A stretch of 11,651 nt of DNA from DASVSL01 sp036388095 (GCA_036388095.1 DASVSL010000021.1:1-11651); one strand, 5' to 3'; counted from the stretch's first letter, positions 1 to 5,871 are shown. Notes: generated from the sequence alone by a model not told the origin. Translations and numbers: made by a program.

Positions 1-85
1 AAATATATCTGTACGTCTAAGCACCGTTAGATGCGATTTACGATGCAAAACATTCATATTTTGGATCGAGAGGAGAACGCACGAA

Positions 86-133
86 AGCCCGCCACTTTTT
101 CAGCCACTTGCTTGCTGAAAAATGCGCGGGGCT
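86..133 (-). terminator. Hairpin downstream of tRNA-Thr(GGU), possible terminator
   Basis: A long inverted repeat begins 17 nt past the CCA end of the tRNA. The inner stem is nine perfect pairs (TTTTTCAGC with GCTGAAAAA), then a 3x3 internal loop, then a GC-rich outer stem (AGCCC with GGGCT plus two more pairs across a one-base bulge). Only a short T run follows on the minus strand, so it could be a weak terminator or a structure that guides tRNA 3' trimming. Nothing else convincing is seen in bases 1-85. Confidence 0.4.
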
Positions 134-150
134 TGGGATGATGTTCGACG

Positions 151-225
<75 letters not shown>

Positions 226-291
226 ATCTGCGATGTCTGCCTTCTAAGGCAGAGCACCGTGCTGCATTCGACTTTACCGGCATTGCCTTGG

Positions 292-307
292 ACTGAGCTA
301 AGGCGGC
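292..307 (-). repeat. Duplicated 5' end of tRNA-Thr(GGU)
   Basis: Sixteen bases are identical to the first 16 nt of the adjacent tRNA-Thr (acceptor 5' strand and start of the D arm), with a period of 82 bp. The copy is not followed by a cloverleaf in this orientation. The 66 nt between the copies hold a hairpin (TCTGCC/GGCAGA at 236-253). Read on the plus strand, this resembles the anticodon arm of a tRNA-Arg(UCU) with one extra base. It may be a broken duplicated tRNA, or the result of an insertion that duplicated its target. Confidence 0.75.
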
Positions 308-323
308 GCAAAGTACGGGGTCT

Positions 324-352
324 ATGATAGCAATTCAGGGGTGAGAAAAAAA
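324..352 (-). promoter_or_regulatory. Likely promoter for tRNA-Thr(GGU)
   Basis: On the minus strand an extended -10, TGCTATCAT, gives a hexamer TATCAT matching five of six consensus positions. A T-rich stretch stands at the -35 distance but is not a good TTGACA. Transcription would begin near 317, about 10 nt before the duplicated tRNA 5' fragment and about 92 nt before the intact tRNA. The precursor would therefore carry the fragment in its leader. Confidence 0.5.
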
Positions 353-373
353 GGTATATCGTCTAGCAGACGA
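346..373 (-). terminator. Weak terminator after the MazG-like gene
   Basis: A short hairpin, TCGTCT-GCT-AGACGA, starts 10 nt beyond the stop codon. Six bases later come seven consecutive T on the minus strand. The gap between stem and T run makes it a suboptimal intrinsic terminator. The T run also lies at the -35 position of the downstream tRNA promoter. Confidence 0.45.
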
Positions 374-382
374 AAGCATCAA

Positions 383-706
383 TCATTTGTTGATCTGCTC
401 AGTGCGAATCAAATATACCCGGTCATCAAACCCGCCACGTTCTTCGGCTTTCTGAATACGCGCTCTTTCAATTTGGTCTGGTGTGTAGCCTAAAGCTTTT
501 CCAATACTACGAAGTACTTCAAGCGTGTCAGCTAGTTCTTCTAAACATGGATTATCTTTTACTTCCGCTGACTCTTCACCTAACTTTGCGGTCAAAACCT
601 CAAGATATTCTTCATCTGTCTGAATAATACGTACTTCAGCCCTATACCCATCCTGCTCACAAATTGCTGGGATTTTATCACGGACTAATTTATTGTACTG
701 AGTCAT
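383..706 (-). CDS. MazG-like / PRA-PH-type nucleotide pyrophosphohydrolase
   Basis: A 107-aa all-alpha NTP pyrophosphatase. It opens with YNKLVRDKIP (residues 4-13), typical of small house-cleaning members of the MazG/phosphoribosyl-ATP pyrophosphohydrolase superfamily. The metal-binding motif is visible as E45-x2-E48 followed by E57-x2-D60 (GEESAEV, EELAD). Such enzymes hydrolyse (d)NTPs or analogues to monophosphate and pyrophosphate in the cytosol; the substrate here cannot be told. I chose the ATG giving MTQYNKLVRD because family homology starts there. The frame stays open 37 codons further upstream, but those codons run through tRNA-like debris. No ribosome-binding site precedes the ATG; a -10 box ends 6 nt before it, suggesting leaderless mRNA. 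It sits between tRNA genes and probably forms its own unit. Confidence 0.85.
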   Translation of the reverse strand: MTQYNKLVRDKIPAICEQDGYRAEVRIIQTDEEYLEVLTAKLGEESAEVKDNPCLEELADTLEVLRSIGKALGYTPDQIERARIQKAEERGGFDDRVYLIRTEQINK

Positions 707-712
707 TTTCCG

Positions 713-718
713 AGTATA
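713..718 (-). promoter_or_regulatory. -10 box (TATACT) abutting the MazG-like start codon
   Basis: TATACT on the minus strand is followed by CGGAAA and then ATG. With the usual 6-7 nt from -10 to the transcription start, the mRNA would begin at or next to the A of ATG. No clear -35 is seen; the -35 position falls near the copy of the tRNA-Tyr 3' end. Confidence 0.55.
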
Positions 719-724
719 CCAAAC

Positions 725-744
725 GGTGCTGGGGGAGGGATTCG
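725..744 (-). repeat. Copy of the tRNA-Tyr 3' end
   Basis: Nineteen of twenty bases match the last part of the upstream tRNA-Tyr gene, from mid T-loop through the acceptor 3' strand and discriminator into CC of CCA. The only difference is at 734 (G) versus 870 (A). It lies 136 bp downstream of the original in the same orientation. The 5' partner strands of the T stem and acceptor are absent, so it is a fragment. A copied tRNA 3' end downstream of an intact tRNA is the arrangement left by tRNA-targeting integrases (attL/attR), but no integrase is present. Confidence 0.7.
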
Positions 745-805
745 CTTTTGCCGCCCAAGCGTCAGAGTGCCGGGGAGCAACGACATTTGCTCCCGTTCGA
801 ATCCC
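737..805. other. Fold-back region with opposed tRNA T-arm-like sequences
   Basis: GGGATTCG (737-744) and CGAATCCC (798-805) form an 8-bp perfect inverted repeat. Between them a second perfect hairpin, GGGAGCAA-CGACAT-TTGCTCCC, spans 773-794. The flanking sequences look like the T loops of two tRNAs in opposite orientation (GTTCGAATCCC on the plus strand). Neither strand yields a full cloverleaf. I read it as tRNA debris or a structured spacer, with no assigned function. Confidence 0.45.
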
Positions 806-819
806 ACTTTCAGACAAAC

Positions 820-858
820 AGAAAATACGACTAGCCGTAAAGACTAGTCGTATTTTCT
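820..858 (-). terminator. Terminator of the tRNA-Thr/tRNA-Tyr transcript
   Basis: A perfect 15-bp stem (AGAAAATACGACTAG with its complement) and a 9-nt loop begin 2 nt after the tRNA-Tyr CCA. The descending minus strand runs into TATTTTCTGTTTG, giving a T-rich tail. The A/T-rich stem base makes it potentially bidirectional. Confidence 0.8.
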
Positions 859-859
859 A

Positions 860-945
860 TGGTGCTGGGAGAGGGATTCGAACCCCCGTAGGCGAAAGCC
901 AGATGATTTACAGTCACCCCTCGTTGGCCACTTGAGTATCCCAGC
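860..945 (-). tRNA. tRNA-Tyr (anticodon GUA)
   Basis: A class II tRNA. The acceptor is GCTGGGA/TCCCAGC, the anticodon stem GGTGA/TCATC encloses CTGTAAA (anticodon GTA), there is a long variable arm TGGCTTTCGCCTA, and the T arm is GGGGG/CCCTC around TTCGAAT. The discriminator is A and CCA is encoded. It follows tRNA-Thr(UGU) by 5 nt, so both are almost surely cut from one precursor that ends in the 15-bp hairpin just downstream. Confidence 0.96.
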
Positions 946-950
946 CAATA

Positions 951-1027
951 TGGAGCCGATTCAGGGATTCGAACCCAGGACCTGCTGTTTACAAAACAGC
1001 TGCTCTAACCAGCTGAGCTAAATCGGC
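951..1027 (-). tRNA. tRNA-Thr (anticodon UGU)
   Basis: A full cloverleaf on the minus strand. The 7-bp acceptor is GCCGATT/AATCGGC, the D arm GCTC/GAGC, and the anticodon stem GCTGT/ACAGC around TTTGTAA (anticodon TGT, Thr codon ACA). The T arm is CTGGG/CCCTG around TTCGAAT, which leaves one T-T mismatch in the T stem. Discriminator T and encoded CCA match the window's other tRNA-Thr. It is the first gene of a two-tRNA transcript with tRNA-Tyr. Confidence 0.96.
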
Positions 1028-1042
1028 AAAACTGACTGTGCC

Positions 1043-1071
1043 ATAGTATCAAATCTGCTGACGAATGAGAA
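1043..1071 (-). promoter_or_regulatory. Promoter of the tRNA-Thr(UGU)-tRNA-Tyr unit
   Basis: TTCTCA (four of six matches to TTGACA), a 17-bp spacer, then TACTAT with an upstream TG (extended -10). The predicted start, near 1036, is about 9 nt before the tRNA 5' end. Confidence 0.5.
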
Positions 1072-1085
1072 TCGCGGCAGAACGA

Positions 1086-1108
1086 TGCCCCGGTATGTAA
1101 CCGGGGCA
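1086..1108 (-). terminator. GC-rich hairpin between the 111-aa gene and the tRNA promoter
   Basis: A perfect 9-bp stem (TGCCCCGGT/ACCGGGGCA) with a 5-nt loop lies about 40 nt past the stop codon of the unrecognised gene. No strong T run follows on either strand, so its efficiency as an intrinsic terminator is doubtful. Its position, just upstream of a tRNA promoter, fits insulation of the two units. Confidence 0.5.
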
Positions 1109-1149
1109 AAGTCTTACTGCGAAGATGATCAGACGGAGAGTCCGTTGGT

Positions 1150-1485
1150 CTACTGCCGGTCGCCCGGAACGTCAACGCCCCAGTCATAGGGGTCTTCGTC
1201 AGTGCGGCTACGCTGTTCGTACTCTGCACGGAGCTCATCTTCGATGAACGGCCCGTGAAGCATCATGCGTAGCCAGCCGTCGGCATCGTGCCCGTGGCAC
1301 AGGACTTGTGCATTGACGTTTGCGCGCCACTGCTGGCGCTCCTGCTCGAAGTCGCGGTCCATGGTCTCCATGCACACCGCGGCGATCTCTTCCGCTTCGA
1401 TGCGTGCTGCTTCGTCCAGCTCTTGCTGCTCGCTCGCGTACTGTTGCCACGCATCGCGGGCTGATCGAGAGATTTTCATGCTCAT
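1150..1485 (-). CDS. Hypothetical protein, 111 aa, unrecognised
   Basis: I do not recognise a family. The product is hydrophilic and probably helical: a Q/E/A/R-rich first half (residues 10-55) with coiled-coil-like spacing, a central CHGHDADGW patch near residues 63-71, and an acidic C terminus (EDPYDWGVDVPGD). There is no signal peptide or membrane segment. Shorter overlapping frames exist in this strand (1235-1450, 1263-1454). I prefer this one because it is longest and lies directly downstream of a perfect consensus promoter, with a roughly 48-nt leader carrying a GGATGG sequence about 7 nt before the start. A second ATG two codons in (MSM) could also be used. The strong promoter argues that something is made here, though a short RNA remains possible. 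Confidence 0.6.
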   Translation of the reverse strand: MSMKISRSARDAWQQYASEQQELDEAARIEAEEIAAVCMETMDRDFEQERQQWRANVNAQVLCHGHDADGWLRMMLHGPFIEDELRAEYEQRSRTDEDPYDWGVDVPGDRQ

Positions 1486-1539
1486 GAGTGTTCCATCCGT
1501 TCGTCAGGGGACGTGAAGGTGCAGTAAGACTATATACCT

Positions 1540-1568
1540 ATTATAGCAAACTTATTATGTATTGTCAA
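1540..1568 (-). promoter_or_regulatory. Perfect consensus promoter of the 111-aa gene
   Basis: On the minus strand TTGACA (1563-1568) is separated by exactly 17 bp from TATAAT (1540-1545), and TG precedes the -10 by one base (TGCTATAAT). All twelve core bases match the housekeeping sigma consensus. It starts 3 bp past the stop codon of the TPR gene with no terminator between, so read-through from that operon probably adds to expression. Confidence 0.85.
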
Positions 1569-1571
1569 TAT

Positions 1572-2228
1572 CTACATAACGACGCGGCGAGATGGGCGGC
1601 GGATGCGCTTGAGAACACCTGTCGGGACTGCCATGGTGGCAGCTTTGTCACGTAGGCCAGTCGCCAGCTCTCCCTTGCCGTCGCGGTCGTAGGCATCGGC
1701 CAGGATACCGAGACTCTGCGGGTTCGGCTCTAATTCGACGGCCCGTTCGAGGGCTTCAATCATCTTGATGGTGTTGCCAAGCTTTTCTTGTACCTTGGCG
1801 TAAGCGACATGGCGGGCGGCGAGGTCGCCTTCCAGCTTTAGAGCTTGCTCAAATGCCAAACTGGCTTTTTCGTAGCGCTCTGTCTCGTAATAAATCAGGC
1901 CGACGTTATGCAAGCTGCTTGCACTTGGCTCTAAGCTTTGGGCGATTTCAAAACACTCAATGGCGTCGTCATAGGCACGCTGTTTGGCATACAAAATACC
2001 TAGACGGTTGTAGGCAGTCGCGTTACGTTCATCCACACGCAGAATAGTCAGTAACGCTTTCTCTGCACGCAGATACTTTTTGTCCTGAAGTCCTTCTTGG
2101 GCAATTTCCCACAGGCGATCAAGCCGACCTGAAAGGCGTGACGGCAGATCGCTGCCATCCGCATCAAGTGGTTTTTTGTAGAGCAGTGCCCAGACGCCGA
2201 GCAGTGCAACGAGAAATAGTCCGATCAT
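1572..2228 (-). CDS. Membrane-anchored TPR-repeat protein
   Basis: A 218-aa protein. A single hydrophobic N-terminal helix (about residues 1-17, followed by KK) should anchor it in the membrane. From about residue 38 to 200 it consists of tetratricopeptide-type helical pairs; the clearest units begin near AYNRLGILYAKQ and SLHNVGLIYYETERY, each with the G-x2-Y and A-x3-F/Y pattern. The C-terminal tail is basic (RIRRPSRR). TPR solenoids act as protein-binding scaffolds; the partner is unknown. It is the last gene of the trpS-pseudouridine synthase-delta' run, 22 nt after the delta' stop. An AGGAG lies only 2 nt from the ATG, too close for a normal ribosome-binding site, and an extended -10 (TGCTATACT) in the gap suggests a separate short-leader transcript. 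Confidence 0.82.
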   Translation of the reverse strand: MIGLFLVALLGVWALLYKKPLDADGSDLPSRLSGRLDRLWEIAQEGLQDKKYLRAEKALLTILRVDERNATAYNRLGILYAKQRAYDDAIECFEIAQSLEPSASSLHNVGLIYYETERYEKASLAFEQALKLEGDLAARHVAYAKVQEKLGNTIKMIEALERAVELEPNPQSLGILADAYDRDGKGELATGLRDKAATMAVPTGVLKRIRRPSRRVVM

Positions 2229-2238
2229 TGCTCCTGCT

Positions 2239-2247
2239 AGTATAGCA
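2239..2247 (-). promoter_or_regulatory. Possible internal promoter for the TPR gene (extended -10)
   Basis: TGCTATACT lies in the 22-nt gap between the delta' stop and the TPR start. The -10 ends 10 nt before the ATG, which would give a leader of only about 3-4 nt. Confidence 0.4.
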
Positions 2248-2250
2248 GCG

Positions 2251-3069
2251 TTATAGGGTGGCAGCCAACCACATCAGGTGCGTTCGTACGTGCCCGTTGG
2301 CCTGAATCCGTGTCATCGCCGTTTCAAGGTGCGCCATCCCGGCAACATTTTGTGCTTGTGCCTGCTTGAGCAAGCTGAACTTCAGTAATTCTGCGCACAT
2401 AGCAAGTAGCTGCAGCGCGGCTGCGCGGTCGGTGTATCTTTTGGTCAGAGCCAGGCGCTCGTATAGTCCAGCGCTCAAAAAGGTTCGTGCATCGCCGACA
2501 ATCACCCCCTGCTCTGCTAGCCGACCATCGTCTGACGCGAGTCGGATGAGTTCCGCTGGTCTGCCCGCCGCCAAAAAAAGCGTCTGCCGACGTTCAGTCT
2601 CGGACAAATCGAATGTATCGAGCGCGGCGGCCGATTGTTCGCTACTAATTGGCCGCACCGGAATGACTTGCAGACGGGACCGCACCGTCGGCAATAACCG
2701 ATCTGGCGAATGCGAGGTCAAAATGAAATAAATATGTGAGGCCGGTTCTTCGAGTAGTTTCAAAAAGGCATGTTGCGCATCGAGGCTCATACTATCGGCG
2801 TCATCAATAATAATCGGACGGCGTCCAGCAGCCGTCGTCCGAGTATGCCGATACAGTTCTCTGATGCGATCGATTGCTATCAGACCCTTGTCGTCTGGCT
2901 GGATGATTTCTTGCGGCTGGCCGCTGTCAGCGACGCGACTTGCCAATTCACGGGCGAGCGTCCCTAATCCCATTCCATTTTGCCCGACAAGACAGCTGGC
3001 GTGAGCCGGACGTTGCAGGTACGCATTCAGAAGCACCGTCGTCGCCGGATGCACGATCAACTTAGTCAC
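2251..3069 (-). CDS. holB: DNA polymerase III delta'-like clamp-loader subunit
   Basis: An AAA+ clamp-loader protein of about 272 aa. The P-loop region reads GQNGMGLGT (residues 29-37), where Leu replaces the Walker A lysine, so ATP binding is unlikely; this is typical of delta' and unlike DnaX. The Walker B-like segment is IIIDDAD (86-92), followed by AFLKLLEEP (101-109) and an SRC-like TVRSRLQ (128-134) that keeps the Ser-Arg but lacks Cys. The four-cysteine zinc module usual in delta' is absent. It would help load the sliding clamp at the replication fork. The start is uncertain: I use the GTG whose codons overlap the end of the preceding gene by 8 nt; an ATG at 3099 would add ten residues. 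The open frame reaches 3204, deep in the pseudouridine synthase gene, which is unlikely to be used. Confidence 0.78.
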   Translation of the reverse strand: MTKLIVHPATTVLLNAYLQRPAHASCLVGQNGMGLGTLARELASRVADSGQPQEIIQPDDKGLIAIDRIRELYRHTRTTAAGRRPIIIDDADSMSLDAQHAFLKLLEEPASHIYFILTSHSPDRLLPTVRSRLQVIPVRPISSEQSAAALDTFDLSETERRQTLFLAAGRPAELIRLASDDGRLAEQGVIVGDARTFLSAGLYERLALTKRYTDRAAALQLLAMCAELLKFSLLKQAQAQNVAGMAHLETAMTRIQANGHVRTHLMWLAATL

Positions 3070-3904
3070 GAATTGAGTCCATGAATTGCTGTAAATCATC
3101 AGGTGCTGGCGCTTCAAACGTTTGACGACGAGATGGCGGAATCGTGATCTCAATTGACTCTGCATGCAAGCAAAGCCGATTGATTGGCCCCTCGCCCGAA
3201 CCATAGACGACGTCTCCCACGATCGGCGTGCCTACATATGACATATGGACCCGTAGCTGATGGGTTCGTCCCGTCTCGGGCCACAGCTTTACGACTGCGA
3301 AACGGCCGTTTGACGATAATACCTGATACCGCGTCGCGGCTGACTTGCCCGCTGGATCGACTCTGAAAGTAGCTGGTTTTTTCGGGTTTCTCGCAATTGG
3401 CAGCTCCAGGCGGGCTTCGCTGTCTTTTGGCACACCTTTTACCACCGCTAAATAGGCTTTGTGAGCTTTTCGATCTTGAAACTGCTTTTGTAAAAGCTTC
3501 TTCGTACTCGCATCACGCGAACAGATGATAATTCCGGACGTGCCCCTGTCGAGCCGGTGCACGATTCCAGGCCGATCGGTGTCATCGCCGTCGTGCTGAC
3601 GGGTGCGCATAAATTCCGCCACGCTGAACTCGTCGTTTTGCGCGCCTTTGGCGTGGCTCAAGATGCCGGTCGGTTTATTGATAACGGTGACGTGTTCGTC
3701 TTCGTAGATAATCGGCAAGGTTTGACCGTCGAAATCAGGTGCGGCCGGTACGTTTACAGCAACTTCGTCATCTTCATCGAGCAGACGCTTCGTTGAGGTT
3801 TCGATAATGCCGTTGACCGTCACATGGCCAAGTTCAATCGCCCGCTGCCAAGCTGACCGTGAACGTTCCGGCCAGTACAGTGCGACGTACTGGTCTAGTC
3901 GCAT
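3062..3904 (-). CDS. RluA-family 23S rRNA pseudouridine synthase (RluC/RluD-like)
   Basis: A 280-aa protein with an N-terminal S4 RNA-binding domain (about residues 1-50, MRLDQYVALYWPERSR and the GHVTVNG turn). This is joined to a RluA-type catalytic domain. The active-site motif HRLDRGTSG lies at 116-124, with D119 the expected catalytic aspartate. Downstream are the family segments KAYLAVVKG, GRTHQLRVHM and the late NRLCLHA. These enzymes isomerise uridine to pseudouridine in large-subunit rRNA. The S4-plus-RluA architecture matches RluC and RluD, but the modified position cannot be inferred. The ATG follows the trpS stop by 2 nt (TAAGGATG), so the two genes are probably translationally coupled. 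The 3' end overlaps the delta' gene. Confidence 0.92.
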   Translation of the reverse strand: MRLDQYVALYWPERSRSAWQRAIELGHVTVNGIIETSTKRLLDEDDEVAVNVPAAPDFDGQTLPIIYEDEHVTVINKPTGILSHAKGAQNDEFSVAEFMRTRQHDGDDTDRPGIVHRLDRGTSGIIICSRDASTKKLLQKQFQDRKAHKAYLAVVKGVPKDSEARLELPIARNPKKPATFRVDPAGKSAATRYQVLSSNGRFAVVKLWPETGRTHQLRVHMSYVGTPIVGDVVYGSGEGPINRLCLHAESIEITIPPSRRQTFEAPAPDDLQQFMDSIRD

Positions 3905-3906
3905 CC

Positions 3907-4935
3907 TTATGATCCTGGTCGCAGACCGACGGCTTGCTGAACGCGCAGCAATGTCGCATTAGCCACTTCGCGCATGGCGGCTTCGGACGTTTCCAATTTT
4001 GCGAGCAAAGCTTCGTCGCCAACGGCCTGGTAGCGGGCTTGGAACGTCGTCAAGAATTCTTCAACAGCGCCCGCAACGGTGGACTTTAGCTCACCGTAGC
4101 GGCTAACGCCTTCCCACTCCGCGTTAACTACAGCTTGATCTTGACTGCTGAGCCGTGCAAGTATCTGAAGCAGGTTCGACACACCAGGTTGTGTTTGCCA
4201 GTCAAAATGAACATTCGCCAAGCTATCGGTCGTCGCGCCCATGACTTTTTTGGCAGCGTCGGCCGGATCGTCACTTAGCAGAATCGTACCGCGTGGATCA
4301 GCGATGCTTTTGCTCATTTTTTTGTCTGGGTTCGTCAAGCTGCGAATCCGCACACCACTGTCGAGACTGATAAATTCAAATTGTTTTTGCCACGGCTCAG
4401 GCGGCGTAAGAATGTCACCAAATTTCGCATTAAGACGCAGGGCGATATCCCGCGTCATTTCGATGTGTTGTTTTTGGTCATCGCCTACCGGTACCCACCG
4501 CGCGCCGTAGAGCAACATGTCGGCTGCCATCAGCACTGGGTAGTTGAACAACCCGACCGACACGCTCGTCTCGCCGTCAGATTTTTCTTTGTACTGCGTC
4601 ATGCGTTCCATCTCGCCGACACCCGTAAAACAATCCAAGATCCATGTCAGCTCACTGTGTGCTGGGACGTAGCTTTGACGATAAATATACGTGTCAGCCT
4701 GGTCGATATCGAGCCCTGCGGCCACAAAATACTTGAGGTTTTTGAAGGTTCGCTCATACAATCCGGCGTGATCGATCGGGGTTGTGAAGCTATGCAAGTC
4801 GGGCACAAACATATTGAGCTGGTAATCTCCAGCCGTTCGTTTTTGCAGTTCGACCATCGGGACAAATGCGCCTAAATAGTTCCCGAGTGTTGGTTCGTCA
4901 TTACTGCGGACACCGGTCAATATGACGTCTTTCAT
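3907..4935 (-). CDS. trpS: Tryptophanyl-tRNA synthetase
   Basis: A class Ic aminoacyl-tRNA synthetase of 342 aa, close to the usual bacterial TrpRS length. It charges tRNA-Trp with tryptophan using ATP. The HIGH-equivalent is TLGN (residues 16-19) within the typical TrpRS opening ILTGVRS...LGNYLGA. KMSKS stands at 206-210 (NPDKKMSKS), and the family block PVGDDQKQHIEMTRDIA is intact at about 149-165. I chose MKDVILTG as the start because homology begins there; the open frame runs 63 codons further, through the divergent gene's start. A TATACT box ends 9 nt before this ATG, predicting a leader of only 2-3 nt, so T-box or leader-peptide control of this copy is not possible from that promoter. 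It heads the operon with the pseudouridine synthase. Confidence 0.95.
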   Translation of the reverse strand: MKDVILTGVRSNDEPTLGNYLGAFVPMVELQKRTAGDYQLNMFVPDLHSFTTPIDHAGLYERTFKNLKYFVAAGLDIDQADTYIYRQSYVPAHSELTWILDCFTGVGEMERMTQYKEKSDGETSVSVGLFNYPVLMAADMLLYGARWVPVGDDQKQHIEMTRDIALRLNAKFGDILTPPEPWQKQFEFISLDSGVRIRSLTNPDKKMSKSIADPRGTILLSDDPADAAKKVMGATTDSLANVHFDWQTQPGVSNLLQILARLSSQDQAVVNAEWEGVSRYGELKSTVAGAVEEFLTTFQARYQAVGDEALLAKLETSEAAMREVANATLLRVQQAVGLRPGS

Positions 4936-4944
4936 GTAGACATT

Positions 4945-4950
4945 AGTATA
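4945..4950 (-). promoter_or_regulatory. -10 box (TATACT) of the trpS operon
   Basis: The minus-strand TATACT is followed by nine bases and the trpS ATG. No convincing -35 is visible at 16-18 bp. The divergent -10 of the kinase-like gene starts only 6 bp away on the other strand, so polymerases on the two promoters should exclude each other. Confidence 0.5.
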
Positions 4951-4953
4951 CAC

Positions 4954-4962
4954 TGTTAGACT
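4954..4962 (+). promoter_or_regulatory. Extended -10 (TGTTAGACT) of the lipid-kinase-like gene
   Basis: TAGACT with an upstream TG at extended -10 spacing. Six bases (AATTGC) separate it from the ATG, so the mRNA is predicted to be leaderless. There is no good -35, which an extended -10 can compensate for. Confidence 0.5.
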
Positions 4963-4968
4963 AATTGC

Positions 4969-5871
4969 ATGGAGCGCTTCGACCACATCGCCATCATCTA
5001 TAACCCGCTCAGTTCGGGTAATGCTTCGGTGCTCGCCAAACGCCTTGCCAATCAAGTTAGTCGGACGGCGGCAGACATCGGCGTTCGCAAAGCGACGTTG
5101 ATACCGACCAAGCACATGCGTCACGCGGTTGAATTAGCCTACGATAACGCTCTTAATTTTGACCGACCGCTCATCGTGTCGGTCAGTGGCGACGGCGGGT
5201 ATAACGAAGTTATCAACGGCGCCATGAACGCCAAACACATTTCTAAGCACGCTCGACCAGTCGTCGCAGTCGTCGGTGCCGGCAACGCCAACGACCACAA
5301 ACGTGTCATGCGCAGCAAGCCGCTCATCAACCTGATCAAGCATGCTGAACCGCGTTCATTCGACCTCGTACACATCGAAGCAACGGCCAAGGACTTCAAA
5401 CTCGAACGCTACGCGCATAGTTACATTGGCCTCGGTATCACGCCCGAAGTCGCCCACGATCTTAACAAAAACGGCAAAGGCTTCTGGAAAGAATTGCGGA
5501 TCGTTTTTCATACCTTTCGTCGCTTCCAACCTTTTGAGATCCTCCATGACAAACGCCGTTTACGACTCAATAACCTCATTTTCGCGAACATCAACGAGAT
5601 GGCGAAAATCGTCAAACTCGATGATAAAAACACGGTACATGACGATAAGTTCGAAGTGATCGCTCTGAAGCATCACAATAAACTACACATGCTATTTGTA
5701 CTGGTAAAGGCAGCGATCGTCGGCTTTAAAGGTGCGCCCAGCTACCAAACCTATCGGTTTCAGACCACTGATGCGATGCCAATTCAGCTCGACGGTGAAG
5801 TCGAGCAACTACCGGCGAAATGCCGTGTGACCGTGCGTAGCGTGCCGGCTGCAATCGATAGCTTGTTTTAG
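4969..5871 (+). CDS. Diacylglycerol kinase / YegS-like lipid kinase domain protein
   Basis: A 300-aa protein of the DAGK catalytic superfamily (LCB5/YegS/DgkB). The N-terminal strand and loop are IIYNPLSSG (residues 9-17). The nucleotide-binding motif is SGDGGYNEVING (73-84), a variant of GGDGTxNEV in which the first Gly is Ser and Thr is Gly. VGAGNANDH (102-110) matches the GTGNDF-like motif, and LDGE (274-277) is the conserved C-terminal acidic motif. Members phosphorylate diacylglycerol, sphingosine-like bases or related lipids with ATP at the membrane; the lipid here is unknown. The motif substitutions make activity less certain. It starts 33 bp from trpS on the opposite strand, with a -10 box directly against the ATG and no ribosome-binding site. 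Confidence 0.87.
   Translation: MERFDHIAIIYNPLSSGNASVLAKRLANQVSRTAADIGVRKATLIPTKHMRHAVELAYDNALNFDRPLIVSVSGDGGYNEVINGAMNAKHISKHARPVVAVVGAGNANDHKRVMRSKPLINLIKHAEPRSFDLVHIEATAKDFKLERYAHSYIGLGITPEVAHDLNKNGKGFWKELRIVFHTFRRFQPFEILHDKRRLRLNNLIFANINEMAKIVKLDDKNTVHDDKFEVIALKHHNKLHMLFVLVKAAIVGFKGAPSYQTYRFQTTDAMPIQLDGEVEQLPAKCRVTVRSVPAAIDSLF

Noticed and set aside
1..57. A possible minus-strand gene start (ATG at 55-57, open to the left edge)
   Set aside because: Only 19 codons are visible, with no convincing promoter, ribosome-binding site or similarity.
707..817. A 37-codon N-terminal extension of the MazG-like protein
   Set aside because: It runs through tRNA-like debris and across the -10 box, and family similarity begins at MTQYNKLVRD.
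4381..4875. A 164-codon plus-strand open frame antisense to trpS
   Set aside because: It is opposite the intact TrpRS core, has no plausible start signals and no recognisable domain.
5054..5124. An upstream start extending TrpRS by 63 residues
   Set aside because: It would run through the divergent gene and promoters; TrpRS homology begins at MKDVILTG.
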